Counted from the first letter of the stretch, positions 1-10,546 are shown. The stretch is DNA of 42,500 nucleotides from Zygnema circumcarinatum (GCA_037447605.1 CM074822.1:382141-424640); one strand, 5' to 3'. Notes: generated by a model from the letters alone, not told the origin. Translations and numbers: made by a program.

Positions 1-2
1 TT

Positions 3-1514
3 GGACCCCCTGGTAGCCAAGCTTTGAGTTCTTCCTCCACTCCCACACGTGTGGGAGATAGTAGGGGCCCATCTGGTAGTGAGTTCGCTTCTCTATATAG
101 TGTTCGGCCCTCCCAAAACCCTAAAATTTCCCATAGAGAATCTTCCTCCCATCTCCCTCAGGGGTCTTCCCAAGACCTTTGGGTCTCCCAACTTCGCCCT
201 CTCTCCTCCCTCCAGAGTCTCATAGGGAGAGGAGGGAGCAATGTGAAGCTTCTCTCTCCTCCTCCCTACCCTCCCCCTCCTTCGGACCGAATTCCCTCAC
301 CTTTTCTGGCAGAGGGAGGAGAGGTGGGGGGGCATCATAGAGGGAGTGAAGCGGGAGTTTCAGAAGGGAGTGAGAGGGTGGGAGGGAGAAGAAGGAGAAG
401 AAGCCACTCTCTCACCTCTACCACTGGTAGTGTGTCCAGCCAATCTCTCCCGCAGGCTAGTACAGATAGTCTAGGCACTGCCGGAGATGGGAGGGGAAGG
501 AGAGCCTCTCTCGATGCAGCTGCTCTCCGTCTAAAGGGAGGGCTTTCTAGCAGTGTAAAGGAGGGAGGGGGGCCCTCCTCTGAGCAGACTACGGAGTTCA
601 ATAAAGGGAGAGAGACGGTATCGATAGACCCTAAAGTGATGAAGAGAAGGTTGCAAGGAAGAGTGAGGCAAGCTCGATATGCTCAGAGGAAAAGGGCAGC
701 ATCTATAGCTGCAAAGCTGCAGGCAGAGAGGATGTGGGATGGGGGTGAGAGAGAGGAGAGAGAGAGAGACTCCCACATGGCTGCTGGAATCTTGCCCAGA
801 CATCATCTCCTTCAAGGGGAAGGGCTTGTTAGGAGTGGTGGTGGAGTAGGAGGAGGAGGAGGGAGAGGAGGAGGAGGAGGAGGAGGAGGAGGAGGAGAAG
901 GAGGAGGAGGAGGAGGTTTAGAGTTGGGTGGGCTCTTGTTTGGAGTGGAAAATCTCTCCCACATTCTCGGAGCTCCCAGAAGAAGCAGAGCCATGGCTGC
1001 CGGCTCTCCCGCTCACACTCTCGTGGCAGCGCTTGCAGCAGCTCTGCCTGGGAGGGCCTTTCCGGAAGGGCAGGTAGGAGGGGTAGGAGGAGAGGTAGGA
1101 GGAGTAGGAGGGTTAGGAGGGGTGGTAGGAGGAGTAGGAGTTGTAGGTGTAGGAGGGATAGGAGATGTAGGAGTAGGAGGGATAGGAGGGGTAGGAGGGG
1201 GAGGAGGGGGAGGAGGGGGAGGATGGGTAGGAGTAGGAGGGGGAGGAGGGGTAGGAGGAGGAGGAGGTGGAGGAGGAGAGGAGATGGGAGGGCAGGGAGC
1301 TCCGACAATACATTTGGAGGTGAATGCGGTTCAAATCCGAGTGGGAGTGCGGATGGGGACGGAGGGGGGAATGGGAGCCCCTTCACAGCTTCCCGCGATT
1401 AGAGAGGTGGAGGGGTCTCAGCAGACTGGCGAAAAGGTGGAGGAGGAGGGGGAGAAGGAAGAGAAGGAGGAGGAGGATGATTTGGCGTCTTTTTTGGCCA
1501 GCAAGTTTGAGTAG
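3..1514 (+). CDS. C-terminal part of an unknown Ser/Gly-rich protein with a bZIP-like basic segment (5' partial)
   Basis: An open frame runs from the left edge (first full codon at base 3) to TAG at 1512-1514, about 503 residues; there is no convincing ATG, so the exon or gene continues upstream of the window. The N-terminal third is Ser/Pro-rich with an Arg-rich stretch near 380-420. At bases 627-710 the frame reads DPKVMKRRLQGR, then VRQARYAQRKR, which aligns with the DPKRxKRILANRQSAxRSxxRK basic region of plant group E/I bZIP factors, but the invariant Asn is Gly and a core Arg is Ala, and no leucine zipper follows. The rest is poly-Gly and Val-Gly-Gly repeats, a short ordered stretch near 1300-1350 and an acidic C-terminus. 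The bZIP link is an inference; another possibility is a plain nuclear-localisation segment. Function unknown. Confidence 0.6.
   Translation, partial: GPPGSQALSSSSTPTRVGDSRGPSGSEFASLYSVRPSQNPKISHRESSSHLPQGSSQDLWVSQLRPLSSLQSLIGRGGSNVKLLSPPPYPPPPSDRIPSPFLAEGGEVGGHHRGSEAGVSEGSERVGGRRRRRSHSLTSTTGSVSSQSLPQASTDSLGTAGDGRGRRASLDAAALRLKGGLSSSVKEGGGPSSEQTTEFNKGRETVSIDPKVMKRRLQGRVRQARYAQRKRAASIAAKLQAERMWDGGEREERERDSHMAAGILPRHHLLQGEGLVRSGGGVGGGGGRGGGGGGGGGGEGGGGGGLELGGLLFGVENLSHILGAPRRSRAMAAGSPAHTLVAALAAALPGRAFPEGQVGGVGGEVGGVGGLGGVVGGVGVVGVGGIGDVGVGGIGGVGGGGGGGGGGWVGVGGGGGVGGGGGGGGEEMGGQGAPTIHLEVNAVQIRVGVRMGTEGGMGAPSQLPAIREVEGSQQTGEKVEEEGEKEEKEEEDDLASFLASKFE
838..1290 (+). repeat. GGA/GTA-rich coding minisatellite
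   Basis: Two tracts inside the first CDS, about 838-917 (GGA repeats, poly-Gly) and 1072-1290 (GGAGGNGTA-type 9- to 12-mers, Val-Gly-Gly repeats), separated by ordinary coding sequence. The period is a multiple of three, so the frame survives length change. Confidence 0.8.
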
Positions 1515-1534
1515 AGCAGGGAAGGAGGGAGTTA

Positions 1535-1562
1535 GGGTTAAGGTTAGGGTTAGGGTTAGGGC
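1535..1562 (+). repeat. Interstitial TTAGGG-type motif
   Basis: Three exact consecutive TTAGGG hexamers are preceded by a TTAAGG variant, directly 3' of the first gene. A second short CCCTAA run lies at 3143-3162. Confidence 0.7.
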
Positions 1563-2167
1563 TATGAAAGGCGGCAGGACATGGCTAGTAGAGAGAAGGA
1601 TAGGCTAGCAACCATAGGAGGCGTGGAGTAGACATTTTCTTTGCTCGCACTTTGTGAGGGAGAGAGAAAGTTAGAGAGATGGAGGGAGAGGAAGAGGGAG
1701 AAATCGAAAGAGAGTAGAACAATTTATTCTCTATTTTGCAATAAAAAATTGAAACCTTGGTGTATTGTGTTGTTTTGGTTATCGTACAGCATAAACATAG
1801 TGAGCGGATCCCAGAGGCTTTCAGGTTTACAGCAATGCCAGTTTCCTCCTCAGATTATTTCTTTCACGCTGTCCATCTGCCTTTGAAGTCGTTGCTTGGA
1901 AGGTCCTGTGCATAGCATGACTCGTCGATGTCCTCGATATTCGCATGCATGCATGCATGCAATATTTTTTATGCTAACCATGCCATGCGATGCCATGCAT
2001 TCACGGCTATGGCTTCCCATGACTGGAATGCCAAGGTCACTCTAACGGGACATCCTCTATGTGTCCGCCCTTTTGGACCGCCATGGCTGGCGGTCAGTGT
2101 GGGAAGCCTGCCCGATGCCAGCAGAGCTCGTCCATATATCCAACAGCTGCAAGCAGCAGCAGCAGCA

Positions 2168-2170
<3 letters not shown>

Positions 2171-2219
<49 letters not shown>
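2171..2219 (+). repeat. (GA)n microsatellite
   Basis: Nearly perfect GA dinucleotide run in the convergent intergenic region; reading frames through it are artefacts. Confidence 0.9.
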
Positions 2220-2221
<2 letters not shown>

Positions 2222-2885
2222 GGAAAGCCGCCGGCGGCTTTCCCTCTCGTCAGATCGACGGCTGACGGCCGTCAGCTCCGTCAGTGGCCACACTGACGCC
2301 ACGTTTCAAGATGTGATTCGAATCGCTCAACACGTGCTTGTCGTGCTAACACCGATACGACGATATATCGAGATATCAGTATTCGATATCAGCATTGGCC
2401 CTCTTGACGAAAGTTAGGTGCTCCAAAGCTAAAGCTTTAGGATTTAAAACAGTGGTTGGTTTCCCTCCCATTGTGTTTTGCTTCTTGCTTTGTTCTAATT
2501 TGATTTTTTTTAATTTCGTTTCGTTATTTTTTGGGTTTGTTGTTTCTTTCGCTCCATTGTTATTCTAAGCACTGGGTCTTTCTGTCCCTTTAGGAAGAGC
2601 CGTCACCGAAAGGTAAAAAAAAGGGAGCAATCAGAAGCGTTTTTGGTTTGTGTCCCTTGTTGGACATTGACGGGTGGGCCATCGCAAGTGATTTTTAACA
2701 AAGTTTTACTTTTTTTCATAGGTCTCAATCCTAGACGTGAACTCCCAACATTGCCATACTCCATTGTCAACATCAGGTTGCTCTCAACATTGTTTTTTAG
2801 GGTTTTACCGACCTATGCTGTACCAATGCAAACATCACAATCACATGCTATGACGGTGATGTCTTCACCACCATGCATACATCAG

Positions 2886-2922
2886 TAACATCATCATCGT
2901 CATCATCATCATCATCATCATC
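2886..2922 (+). repeat. (ATC)n triplet run
   Basis: About twelve ATC/GTC triplets in intergenic DNA. Confidence 0.8.
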
Positions 2923-3179
2923 TTGACATGCATGAAGAAATGGAAGAACTTCGACAATGGATACTCTCCGACATGAAATTGAGAACGTGCTTTCTTGGTT
3001 ATGTACTAAACCTGTACATACAGTCTTTACATAAGCAAGGTCCCTATACCTAATAGAAACCCCACGTTGACATTCTTAGGGATTCATTCTTCCCAAAACC
3101 CCAACACAGTAAAAACCCAAAGTCGTCTACTATCTCTAACACTGATACTAACCCTAACCCTAATATCCCATCGGCCATG

Positions 3180-6100
3180 TCAGCGTCTCCTTGCATGAGG
3201 TGACCCAGCCCCATTGCCTCCTCCCCCTCCCCCTCCTCCTCCTCCTCCCCCTCCTCCCCCACCTCCCCCTCCTCCTCCCCCTCCCCCTCCCCCTCCCTTA
3301 CCTTCTGCAGCACCTCCCACCTCCCCTCCCCCTCCCCCTCCACCCCCTCTCCCTGAAGGAGACTCTGTCTTCTTCTGCCTCCCCACCATTGGCTGCCTCT
3401 TCTTCCCTCCCCCCACCCCCTTCTCTATAGAAACACCCCCCCCCTCTCTGTTTGAAGATGCCAAGTTTTGGGCCAATAGGGGCTGCAGCTCATTCAGCTG
3501 TTTTTGCAATTGGGGTTTCTTCTGAGGTTTAAGTTGCTGTTGAAGTTTTTGCTGCTCCAATAGGAGGCGGGCGGCAAGGAGCTGCTGCTGACCTGGCATT
3601 GACGTGTCGGAACCGACCGCTCTGATTGGCTGCTGCTGCTGACTTGGCCTCTCAGTGACCTTTGTGACGTGACGCTGAAACCGCCAAAGCAGTCTGAACA
3701 GGGCTCAGTTGCGAGCCCAAAAAAATTCACAACATGGGATAGACCCGGTGAAGAAGGACCCTAAAAACCCTAAAACCCTAAAAACCCTAAAACCCTAAAA
3801 ACCCTAGAAACACAGTTTTGGAGTTTTTTTTACATATGGGAAGGAATGGTGGCTCTAGGGAGGACAACATTGTGACCAATTGACCAATTGCCAAAGTTGG
3901 TCAACAAGCTTAGTCAGTCAGATGGCTAAGTCGGCCTTCCCTTCTATTGAACAAGTGTGTGCACAAGGTTATGAACACTCGACAACATTACAATGTCGTT
4001 CAATCAACACGTGTATGAGTATCCAATCACAACATTACGCAACATGGAACAGGACCTCGATTGCGTTCGGTGGTGCTACTACATCTGTGTGAAAGAATGA
4101 AGTTTTCAAAAACTTAGCTTTGCAGATTTCACAACTGAAGTTCAGGAACTGTCTAGGAGTTCCAACAGTGAGTGTTCCATGTGCAGTTTACTTTCCATAG
4201 AACAGCGAGAGAGAGAGAGAGAGAGGAGAAAGAGGCGAGAGAGAGAGAGGAAGAGAGAGAGAGAGAGAGAGAGAGGAAGAGAGAGAAAGAGAGAGAGAGA
4301 GAGGAAGAGAGAGGGAAAGAGAGAGAACGAGAGAGAGAGAGAGCGAGAGAGAGAGAGAGAGGAAGAGAGAGAGATAGAGAGAGAGAGAGAGAAAACAGAA
4401 ATCCGAACAACCATGATCACCCAAATCATGAAAAAAACACAAAAGAAGGCGTTTGCTGCCTCACCGCTTGCTGTCGTGGCGACACGTGTCCTATTGAAGC
4501 CTGCTGTGATTGGAGAGTCTGCAAGGAGTCCACGTGGGGAGCCAGGATTGCGCCACCTGGCGGACTGGCGTCCATAGATTCTCCGCCATTTGCTGCCGGC
4601 GAATGGCCCGGCGCCACGTGGCGTGCTGACTTCACATCACTCGTCAGATATCGCTGGAGGTCTTCCATGGAACTGAACAGCAATTGACAACACATGGAAA
4701 CGGCAAACTGAAACTGAACTAAAAATGTTGACAGATTTGGCTTGAACAGCAGCAGCAGTTCTATGTGAGATGAAAAGAAAAAAGGTGTTTCAAAGCTACT
4801 TTTGTTACAAAAGGTTTTTAGGGTTTTTAGGGTTTTTAGGGTTTTTTTTGCAAAAGGAAAGGATTGGTAATGAAGGTGACTAACCATCCTCCTCCACTCT
4901 CTAAGCAGATAGAGAGCAACTCCTCCTGCATGCATTCTCTCCCACAGCGGTCCACCAATAGACGGAGAGAGTTTCCCAGCTTATTCATATACCCCTTTAT
5001 TAAATCAGTCATCATATCTACTGCACTTCCCTTTACCCCTTCAAACCCTAATTGCAGAGCAATCTTCACTACCCCCTCTCGTACTCTCTTCTCTACTCTG
5101 CTCCAATTCATTCCTCTCCTTCTCTCATCTTGAAGGGCAACCCCTTTCTTGCTCTCCCCCATATCTGAGAAAGGTTGAGCTATAAACCCTCCTGAAGGGT
5201 TTAAGGGAATTCCTTCTTCAGTAGACCCAAAAACCCTTTCTATGTATCCCATTTTGGGCACAAATTTGGGTAAGCAGTTTGCAGGAAACTGAATTTCCGG
5301 AAAGAACCAATCAGAGCTTGCCAGCTCAGCTCCTTCACTCCAGTTGCCACTCGTTCTCCTCTCTCCTCCACTCTCTCCTCTCTCTCCTCCTCTCTCCTCC
5401 TCAACTCCTCTCGCAGATTTCTTCAAATACCTACCAGAAGCAACCAAAGTCCCCTCTCCCTCCCCTCTCCCACTCACTACCACCCCTTCCTTACTGCCCC
5501 TATTTGCTTCCTCCTCCAACACAGGGTTCAACCTTCGCCTTCTCGACCTATCAGCTGCTGCCACGTAGGCAGCCATACCCTCCGCACTCCTTACTATTGC
5601 TTTCTGTTCTTTAAATGGAAGCTTCTTTTGAGCTATTCTCTCAGCCAATCTCTGCATCCGCTGCATTCTACTCCCTCTCACCCATGATTCATATCGAGAT
5701 TCGCTCTCAGAAAGAAAATTTTGAGATTTTGAGGTTTCTATGTTGGGGTTTAGGGTTGCAGTTTCGGTGGGTTGCCAAGCTTGAGAAGGTTCCCTCTCTC
5801 TCCCCCCTCCCTCCCTCCCTCCCTCCTTCTCTCCCTCCCTCCCTCCCTCCTTCCCTCCCTCCCTCCCTCCCTCTGCTCTCTGCTTTTCAGATAATTCCCC
5901 CTCCAATCCTTTTCCAGGATGCCCCCCTATAATATCCAGGAATCCGGAAAAAAGGCTTTTTTCAGACTCTTGAGTTGACCCCTCCTGTAAAAATTCCATT
6001 TGCAGAAAAATGTGGTAAGAGATATAGGGTGGGTATAAACGATAAACGATGCATAAAAAAAAAAAAAAAAAAAAAAAAGAGGAATGAAAAGGGAAAGACA

Positions 6101-9100
6101 ATCGCAATAAATGGCCTTTTTTCTGATTATTATCACTCTCCAAAAAATTGAAAGAAGACTAAAGATGTACTCACCAATAAGTTTGTACCTACCACGTCAG
6201 CAGAATGCAGAGAAGTGCCACGTGTCAGCGCCTCAATGGTTGCTTTGGAAATGTCAATGTCAGGTACAGTTGCTAGAAGACGAGCAGCCGTCGTTTGAAA
6301 GAGTGCCACGTGGCGGGTGGTGATTGGGCTCTGCAGAACAATTTAAAATATGTGTTTTTTGAATCAAGAGCTTATCAAGTTCTCTTTCAAACTTTGAAAT
6401 CTTCAAAGATCTTCTAAATTTTCTCAGCATTTGACAAAAAAAAATGAAATTTTTTCTTCTTGGAAAGGAGTAAGCAGCACCTTTTCCTTCATTGTCCGGG
6501 AATGTGTCACTATAAGATCAATGTCTGCTTGAAATTCGCGTTTGCTGCTGTACCTGAAATGCACATTCTCATGGGAGATAGAAAAAAGTTGAAGACAGGC
6601 ATGATGGGATATGAATATATACATTCAGAAAGAAGGCGGAGAGAGAGAGAGAGAGGGAGAGAGAGAGGGAGAGAGGGAGAGAGGGAGAGGGGGAGAGGGG
6701 GAGAGGGGGAGAGAGGGAGAGGGAGAGAGGGAGAGAGGGAGAGAGGGAGAGAGGGAGAGAGGGAGAGAGGGAGGAGGGAGAGAGGGAGAGGGAGAGAGGG
6801 AGAGAGGGAGAGAGGGAGGAGGGAGAGAGGGAGAGAGGGAGAGAGGGAGAGAGGGAGAGAGGGAGAGAGGGAGAGAGGGAGAGAGGGAGAGAGGGAGAGA
6901 GGGAGAGAGGGAGAGAGAGAGAAAGAGAGGGGGGAGGGGGAGAGCGAGAGAGAGTGAGGAAAAAGGAAATTCCATTTTCAAGAAAATTTAGAGTGAGGAA
7001 GGTTTCCATATACCATAGTTTTTGTACATAAAATTGATATTATAAATTAAGCACCGAAAAGGGGACTCCGTTTAGCAAGTCAGTGATATCAACGTTCGTA
7101 CAAAAAGCAAGTAAACTTTACGATTATTATAACAGCCTGAAAGTTCTTTTGAACAAGTCGCAGGATTCAAACTGAAACAGTCCCATTGTTTGATTTAGAG
7201 TATAGAACTGAATGAGCACAAATGAGAGATTCATATGTAAACGTAGTAACTTCGAAAATAAAGATTACGTATCTCAAAAAAATAAAATCAAGTCAAAATA
7301 CTGTCAATAATTTGCCCAAAGTGGAATCTTTCAGCTCATCTTTCTTTTTTGAATATTGCTTTCAAATAAGATGGTGAACAGATACTTTGAAGATATATAC
7401 TCTCCAATACTGCAAGAAAGAATGGAAAGGAGAAATAATAACATAATAAATAAATAATAACAATAGGAACCCCAACTCACTCACTTTCCACTTTGCAGTT
7501 TTTTCGATATTGTCGCTATATCCATTGGCTGCTTTACAGCTGCATCAAGCTCCCCCCAATCAGCAGCTGCCACGTCAGCACCGCCTGCAACGCCTGCAAC
7601 AGGCCTAGAAAGTAGAGCGAATAAACGAAATTTCTTTTGATGTTGACATGAAATGAAGAATGCTTTACCGAGTATATGAACTACTATATGAACTATTATA
7701 TGAACTATATTTGAACTATTATATGAACTATATATGAACTAGTACTACTATATATCTATATATCTATGTATATATATATATATATATATAGATATGTAGT
7801 AAAGAGGACACCTTGATTGTGCTCCGAAACATTCCCCTTCTTTCCTCGTTGCAGAAATGGTTCAACAACTTCCTGTCCTCCCTCTCCCTCCCTAACTTTC
7901 TGAGAATTCCACGTTGAAATAGGACCTTAAAAACCATAACGAGAAAGCGATTAGGAGGAGAGAGTGAGGGAGAGGGAGGGATGGGAGAGGAGACGAAAGG
8001 CAGCGGAGCAGAGAGAGAGAGTGGGAGAGACCTGGAAATTTCACAAATGCAGATTGCATAGCCCCTCCCTTGTGAAACTTTGAGTAAGAATTCAATGTTG
8101 CCAAAAAAAAAAAAAAAATTTGAAGGAAATATGTTCCACCTAAACAGACTTTCAAGAGCGTTTCTTCCCATTCTTGCTTTGAGGGATCTGCTCAGTTTCT
8201 AAGCCTTAAAACAGTCGCTGTAAAGGATCTGGTGAGGGTGGTATAGAGGATGGAATTAGGTTAAGCGCACACCCCCAAGCCTCTGAGCCCCGCGAGGACT
8301 CTCTCAAAAGCGCCATTCAGCTCGGCCTGTCAAAATCGCAGCAATGGAAACACGTTAGAAAACTATTGAATATGAAACATTAGGGTACAGTACAGTTAAG
8401 TACCCTAAAAACCCTGAAAATCCTAAAAATCCTAAAACCCATTAGGGTACAGTACAGTTAAGTACCCTAAAAACCCTGAAAATCCTAAAAATCCTAAAAC
8501 CCATTAGGGTACAGTACAGTTAAGTACCCTAAAAACCCTAAAACCCCTAAAAACCCATTAGGGTACTGTACTGTACTGTACTGTAAGGTTGAGTTAACAC
8601 AGGTTAAGTAGTTCATGGGTCAATATGAAGAGTGTCAACTTTCAATAAATGGAATCTTTCCTTTTCATAAGCATCTCCCTATTGCTGGTTCGTTCAAGCT
8701 CTGCATTCCTGCGATTAAAAAGTCTAGAACCTTTGAAAGCTGCATAATTAAACAAAGCGTAACAGAATCGTTCATTTTTTACGTGAAAGGCATATATATT
8801 GCACTGTTAATTGCAAGAACCAAAATAGTCACAAAATGTGAGAGTAGATCAGAAATTGAAGACAAGACCCAGCAGTAATTTGGCTATAAGTGAAGCAAGA
8901 GCGGCAGAGAGGAGGTATGGGAATGAGGCCACGGTGGACGAAAGGACATAGCGAGGAGAAGTCGTGGAGTAGCAAGGAGAGGAGGGAGAGGAAGGGGGAG
9001 AGAGAAAGGGAGAAGGAGGGCGAGAGAGAAAGGGAGAGGGAGGGGGAGAGGGAAAGGGAGAGGGAGGGCGAGAGAGAAAGGGAGAGGGAGGGAGATTGAG

Positions 9101-10152
9101 AAAGGGAGAGGGAGGGGGAGAGAGAAAGGGAGAGGGAGGGCGAGAGAGAAAGGGAGAGGGAGAGGGAGAGAGAAAGGGAGAGGGAGGGAGAGAGAGAAAG
9201 GGAAAAGGGAGAAATGGAGCGGAAGGGCGAGGAGAGTAGAAGAACCCCATGGGAGCAGGCAACCAATCTCATACCATTTTCTGCAGAGCTGCCAAAGCCG
9301 ATGAGTCAAGGGACTGCAAGTGATGCAGGTCCTCTGCGTCGTGCTCAAGGGAGAAGTAGACGTCATCAGGGCCAATGGACGAAGTTAACATGCCGGCTGT
9401 GCATTGACAACAATCGCCAAGAGAATAAAAAGAAAGAAAGAATGAATGAATGAGTGAATCAGTTGAATGCGTGTGTGTGTTTGGCTCCATATTAGAGCAG
9501 TTTAGCCCTTTAGAAAGTGGTTTTGAAAGTACTTCTCATGCGCATGAAACGCATTGTGCTTCTATGTGTTAGGGTAAAACAATGACCAGGTCGAGTGCCA
9601 CAAGGATAGACCCCATACATTCTAGCGAGATTAAAGAGTGAACAAAAAATTTAACAAGCAGACTGCATATAGAAGGCGAGCGCTGAGAGGCGTAAAATGA
9701 GAAAGACAAGCCGTGGTAGCGAAGAGGGAGCGGGAGAGGGAGAAGGAAGTGAAGCGTCAGAGGTAGAAAAAGCAGGAAATAAGGAAATCAAGAAGAAGAA
9801 GAAGAAGAAAACAAAGGAGAAGTCCTCCTCCAGCTCCCCGCCCTTTCGACTCACCTGCGCTGCCTCCCTCTCCCTCCAGAGACGCAACGGCGACATGGAA
9901 GAGCAGGGACCGCACACGCAGCTGCAGCCGCACCTCCTCCTCCCCCTCCTCCCCCCTCTCCCCCTCTCTCCCTCCCCCTTCTCCTCCCGCCATAAGAGTC
10001 GCCCAAGCCGCCTCGCCAGCAAGGAAGGGCGCAAGGCGAGCAGCCTCCCGGGGACCGAGCCATCGCCTCCACGTGGCAGTCTTCTCGAGTTCCAGCGCCA
10101 GCGCGTAGCCATGGCCGGAGGCGAGAGGCTCCAAGAGGGCCGCCATGGCCAT
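3180..10152 (-). CDS. SPT7-like protein: divergent bromodomain plus BTP-type histone fold
   Basis: Ten exons: 10152-9855, 9396-9275, 8326-8273, 7899-7812, 7593-7485, 6553-6481, 6330-6175, 5984-4885, 4672-4465, 3674-3180; all junctions keep phase and total 901 codons. Residues about 141-270 form a bromodomain: a first helix ending in EPFLQ, then VKQPMDIATISKKLQSGKY and SSKREFQADIDLI, followed by LFQTTAARLLATVPDI as in yeast Spt7. The expected NCxxYN reads HSRTMK (241-246), so the acetyl-lysine Asn is Lys. Residues about 595-666 resemble a BTP/TAF8/SPT7 histone fold (VVKIALQLGFEGVKGSAVDM). The C-terminus is Gln-rich, then poly-Gly. The bromodomain-then-histone-fold order matches Spt7 of the SAGA coactivator, so a nuclear SAGA-type role is likely but inferred. 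The ATG at 10152 sits in GCCATGGCC; an in-frame ATG at 10185 would add 11 residues. It shares a promoter with the methyltransferase. Confidence 0.8.
3754..3807 (+). repeat. CCCTAAAA/CCCTAAAAA interstitial telomere-like run
   Basis: About six degenerate plant-telomere-like units with four or five As, in intron 9 (4464-3675) of the SPT7-like gene. Confidence 0.8.
4205..4392 (+). repeat. (GA)n tract, CT-rich in the transcript
   Basis: Impure GA repeat in intron 9 of the SPT7-like gene, starting about 72 nt past the 5' splice site in transcript orientation. Confidence 0.9.
4816..4849 (+). repeat. TTTTTAGGG run
   Basis: Three to four TTTTTAGGG units in intron 8 (4884-4673) of the SPT7-like gene. 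Confidence 0.8.
5799..5873 (+). repeat. (CCCT)n tract inside coding exon 8
   Basis: On the sense (minus) strand this is GGGA repeats read as Gly/Arg/Glu triplets within exon 8 of the SPT7-like gene. The frame stays open across it, so protein length is likely polymorphic here. Confidence 0.8.
6637..6955 (+). repeat. (GGGAGAGA)n tract, about 320 bp
   Basis: Higher-order GA/GGGAGA repeat in intron 5 (7484-6554) of the SPT7-like gene, pyrimidine-rich in the transcript and ending about 83 nt before the acceptor. Confidence 0.9.
7675..7795 (+). repeat. AT-rich TATATGAACTAT-type minisatellite plus (TA)n
   Basis: About six variants of a 12-17 bp unit containing TGAACTA, followed by a TA run, in intron 4 (7811-7594) of the SPT7-like gene. 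Highly AT-rich compared with its surroundings. Confidence 0.75.
8379..8590 (+). repeat. 62-bp tandem repeat with telomere-like core
   Basis: Units begin at 8379, 8441, 8503 and 8557. Each starts ATTAGGGTACAGTACAGTTA and continues into CCCTAAAAA-type motifs; the first two are identical, the third is shortened and the fourth decays into GTACT repeats. It lies in intron 2 (9274-8327) of the SPT7-like gene. Confidence 0.9.
8966..9210 (+). repeat. Higher-order GA repeat
   Basis: Roughly 30-36 bp units of GAGAGAAAGGGAGAGGGAG type in intron 2 of the SPT7-like gene. It is CT-rich in the transcript and starts about 64 nt past the 5' splice site. Confidence 0.85.
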
Positions 10153-10546
10153 GGCGGAAGGAGGCGAGCTAACCCTAACGGACATAGAACGCTCCGTTTG
10201 GACCAGTTTGTCTGTGCGCTTACCGCTAGAGTTACGGTAAGGGGCACATTCCAGTTTATAAAGAAAACGTACTTTGCAACTTTGTCTCTAAGCTCAACTT
10301 CGCAGAACAATGTACTTGTTTCGAATATTTCGACGGGCCTTTCGGTTATGACTTATCGTACGTGTAAGATACACGTGGCATTTTGTGATTGGTTTAAGTT
10401 CCAATGACCACTGGCACGTGTGAATGACACGTGATGCTCGCCATTGGGTTGCGCGACCTCATATTGAAAGAAAGGCCCTTGGCTGCATATTCTCTTTCTC
10501 TCTCTCAGAGCGAGGCAGGAGGGAGGAGGCCCTGAAGGTGGTAGCC
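10153..10546. promoter_or_regulatory. Bidirectional promoter, SPT7-like / methyltransferase
   Basis: This 394-bp gap separates divergent start codons. It holds an AACCCTAA telo-box (10170-10178), a partial module TACGTG-N7-CACGTG-N10-ATTGG at 10359-10392, and a complete dyad module at 10401-10447. Upstream in-frame ATGs for the methyltransferase (for example 10424) fall inside these elements, which supports 10547 as its start. Confidence 0.75.
10401..10447. promoter_or_regulatory. Dyad CCAAT/G-box module, 9-7-9 spacing
   Basis: CCAAT (10401-10405), 9 bp, CACGTG (10415-10420), 7 bp, CACGTG (10428-10433), 9 bp, ATTGG (10443-10447). All four motifs are exact and the spacing is mirror-symmetric. 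Confidence 0.85.

Larger units (their letters stand above)
1515..3179. other. Intergenic, convergent 3' flanks
   Basis: This region lies between the stop of the first gene (+) and the stop of the SPT7-like gene (-). No coding exon is convincing. It holds TTAGGG-like motifs (1541-1562), a GA tract, a short CAG run near 2151-2167, an ATC triplet run and palindromic GCATGCATGC around 1942-1962. It presumably contains both 3' UTRs. Confidence 0.5.

Noticed and set aside
1541-1562. True chromosome end at the left of the window
   Set aside because: Only three TTAGGG units, followed by genes on both sides; interstitial.
10424-10546. Upstream in-frame ATG for the methyltransferase
   Set aside because: The extension would translate the CACGTG/ATTGG module and lacks family similarity; 10547 has a better context.
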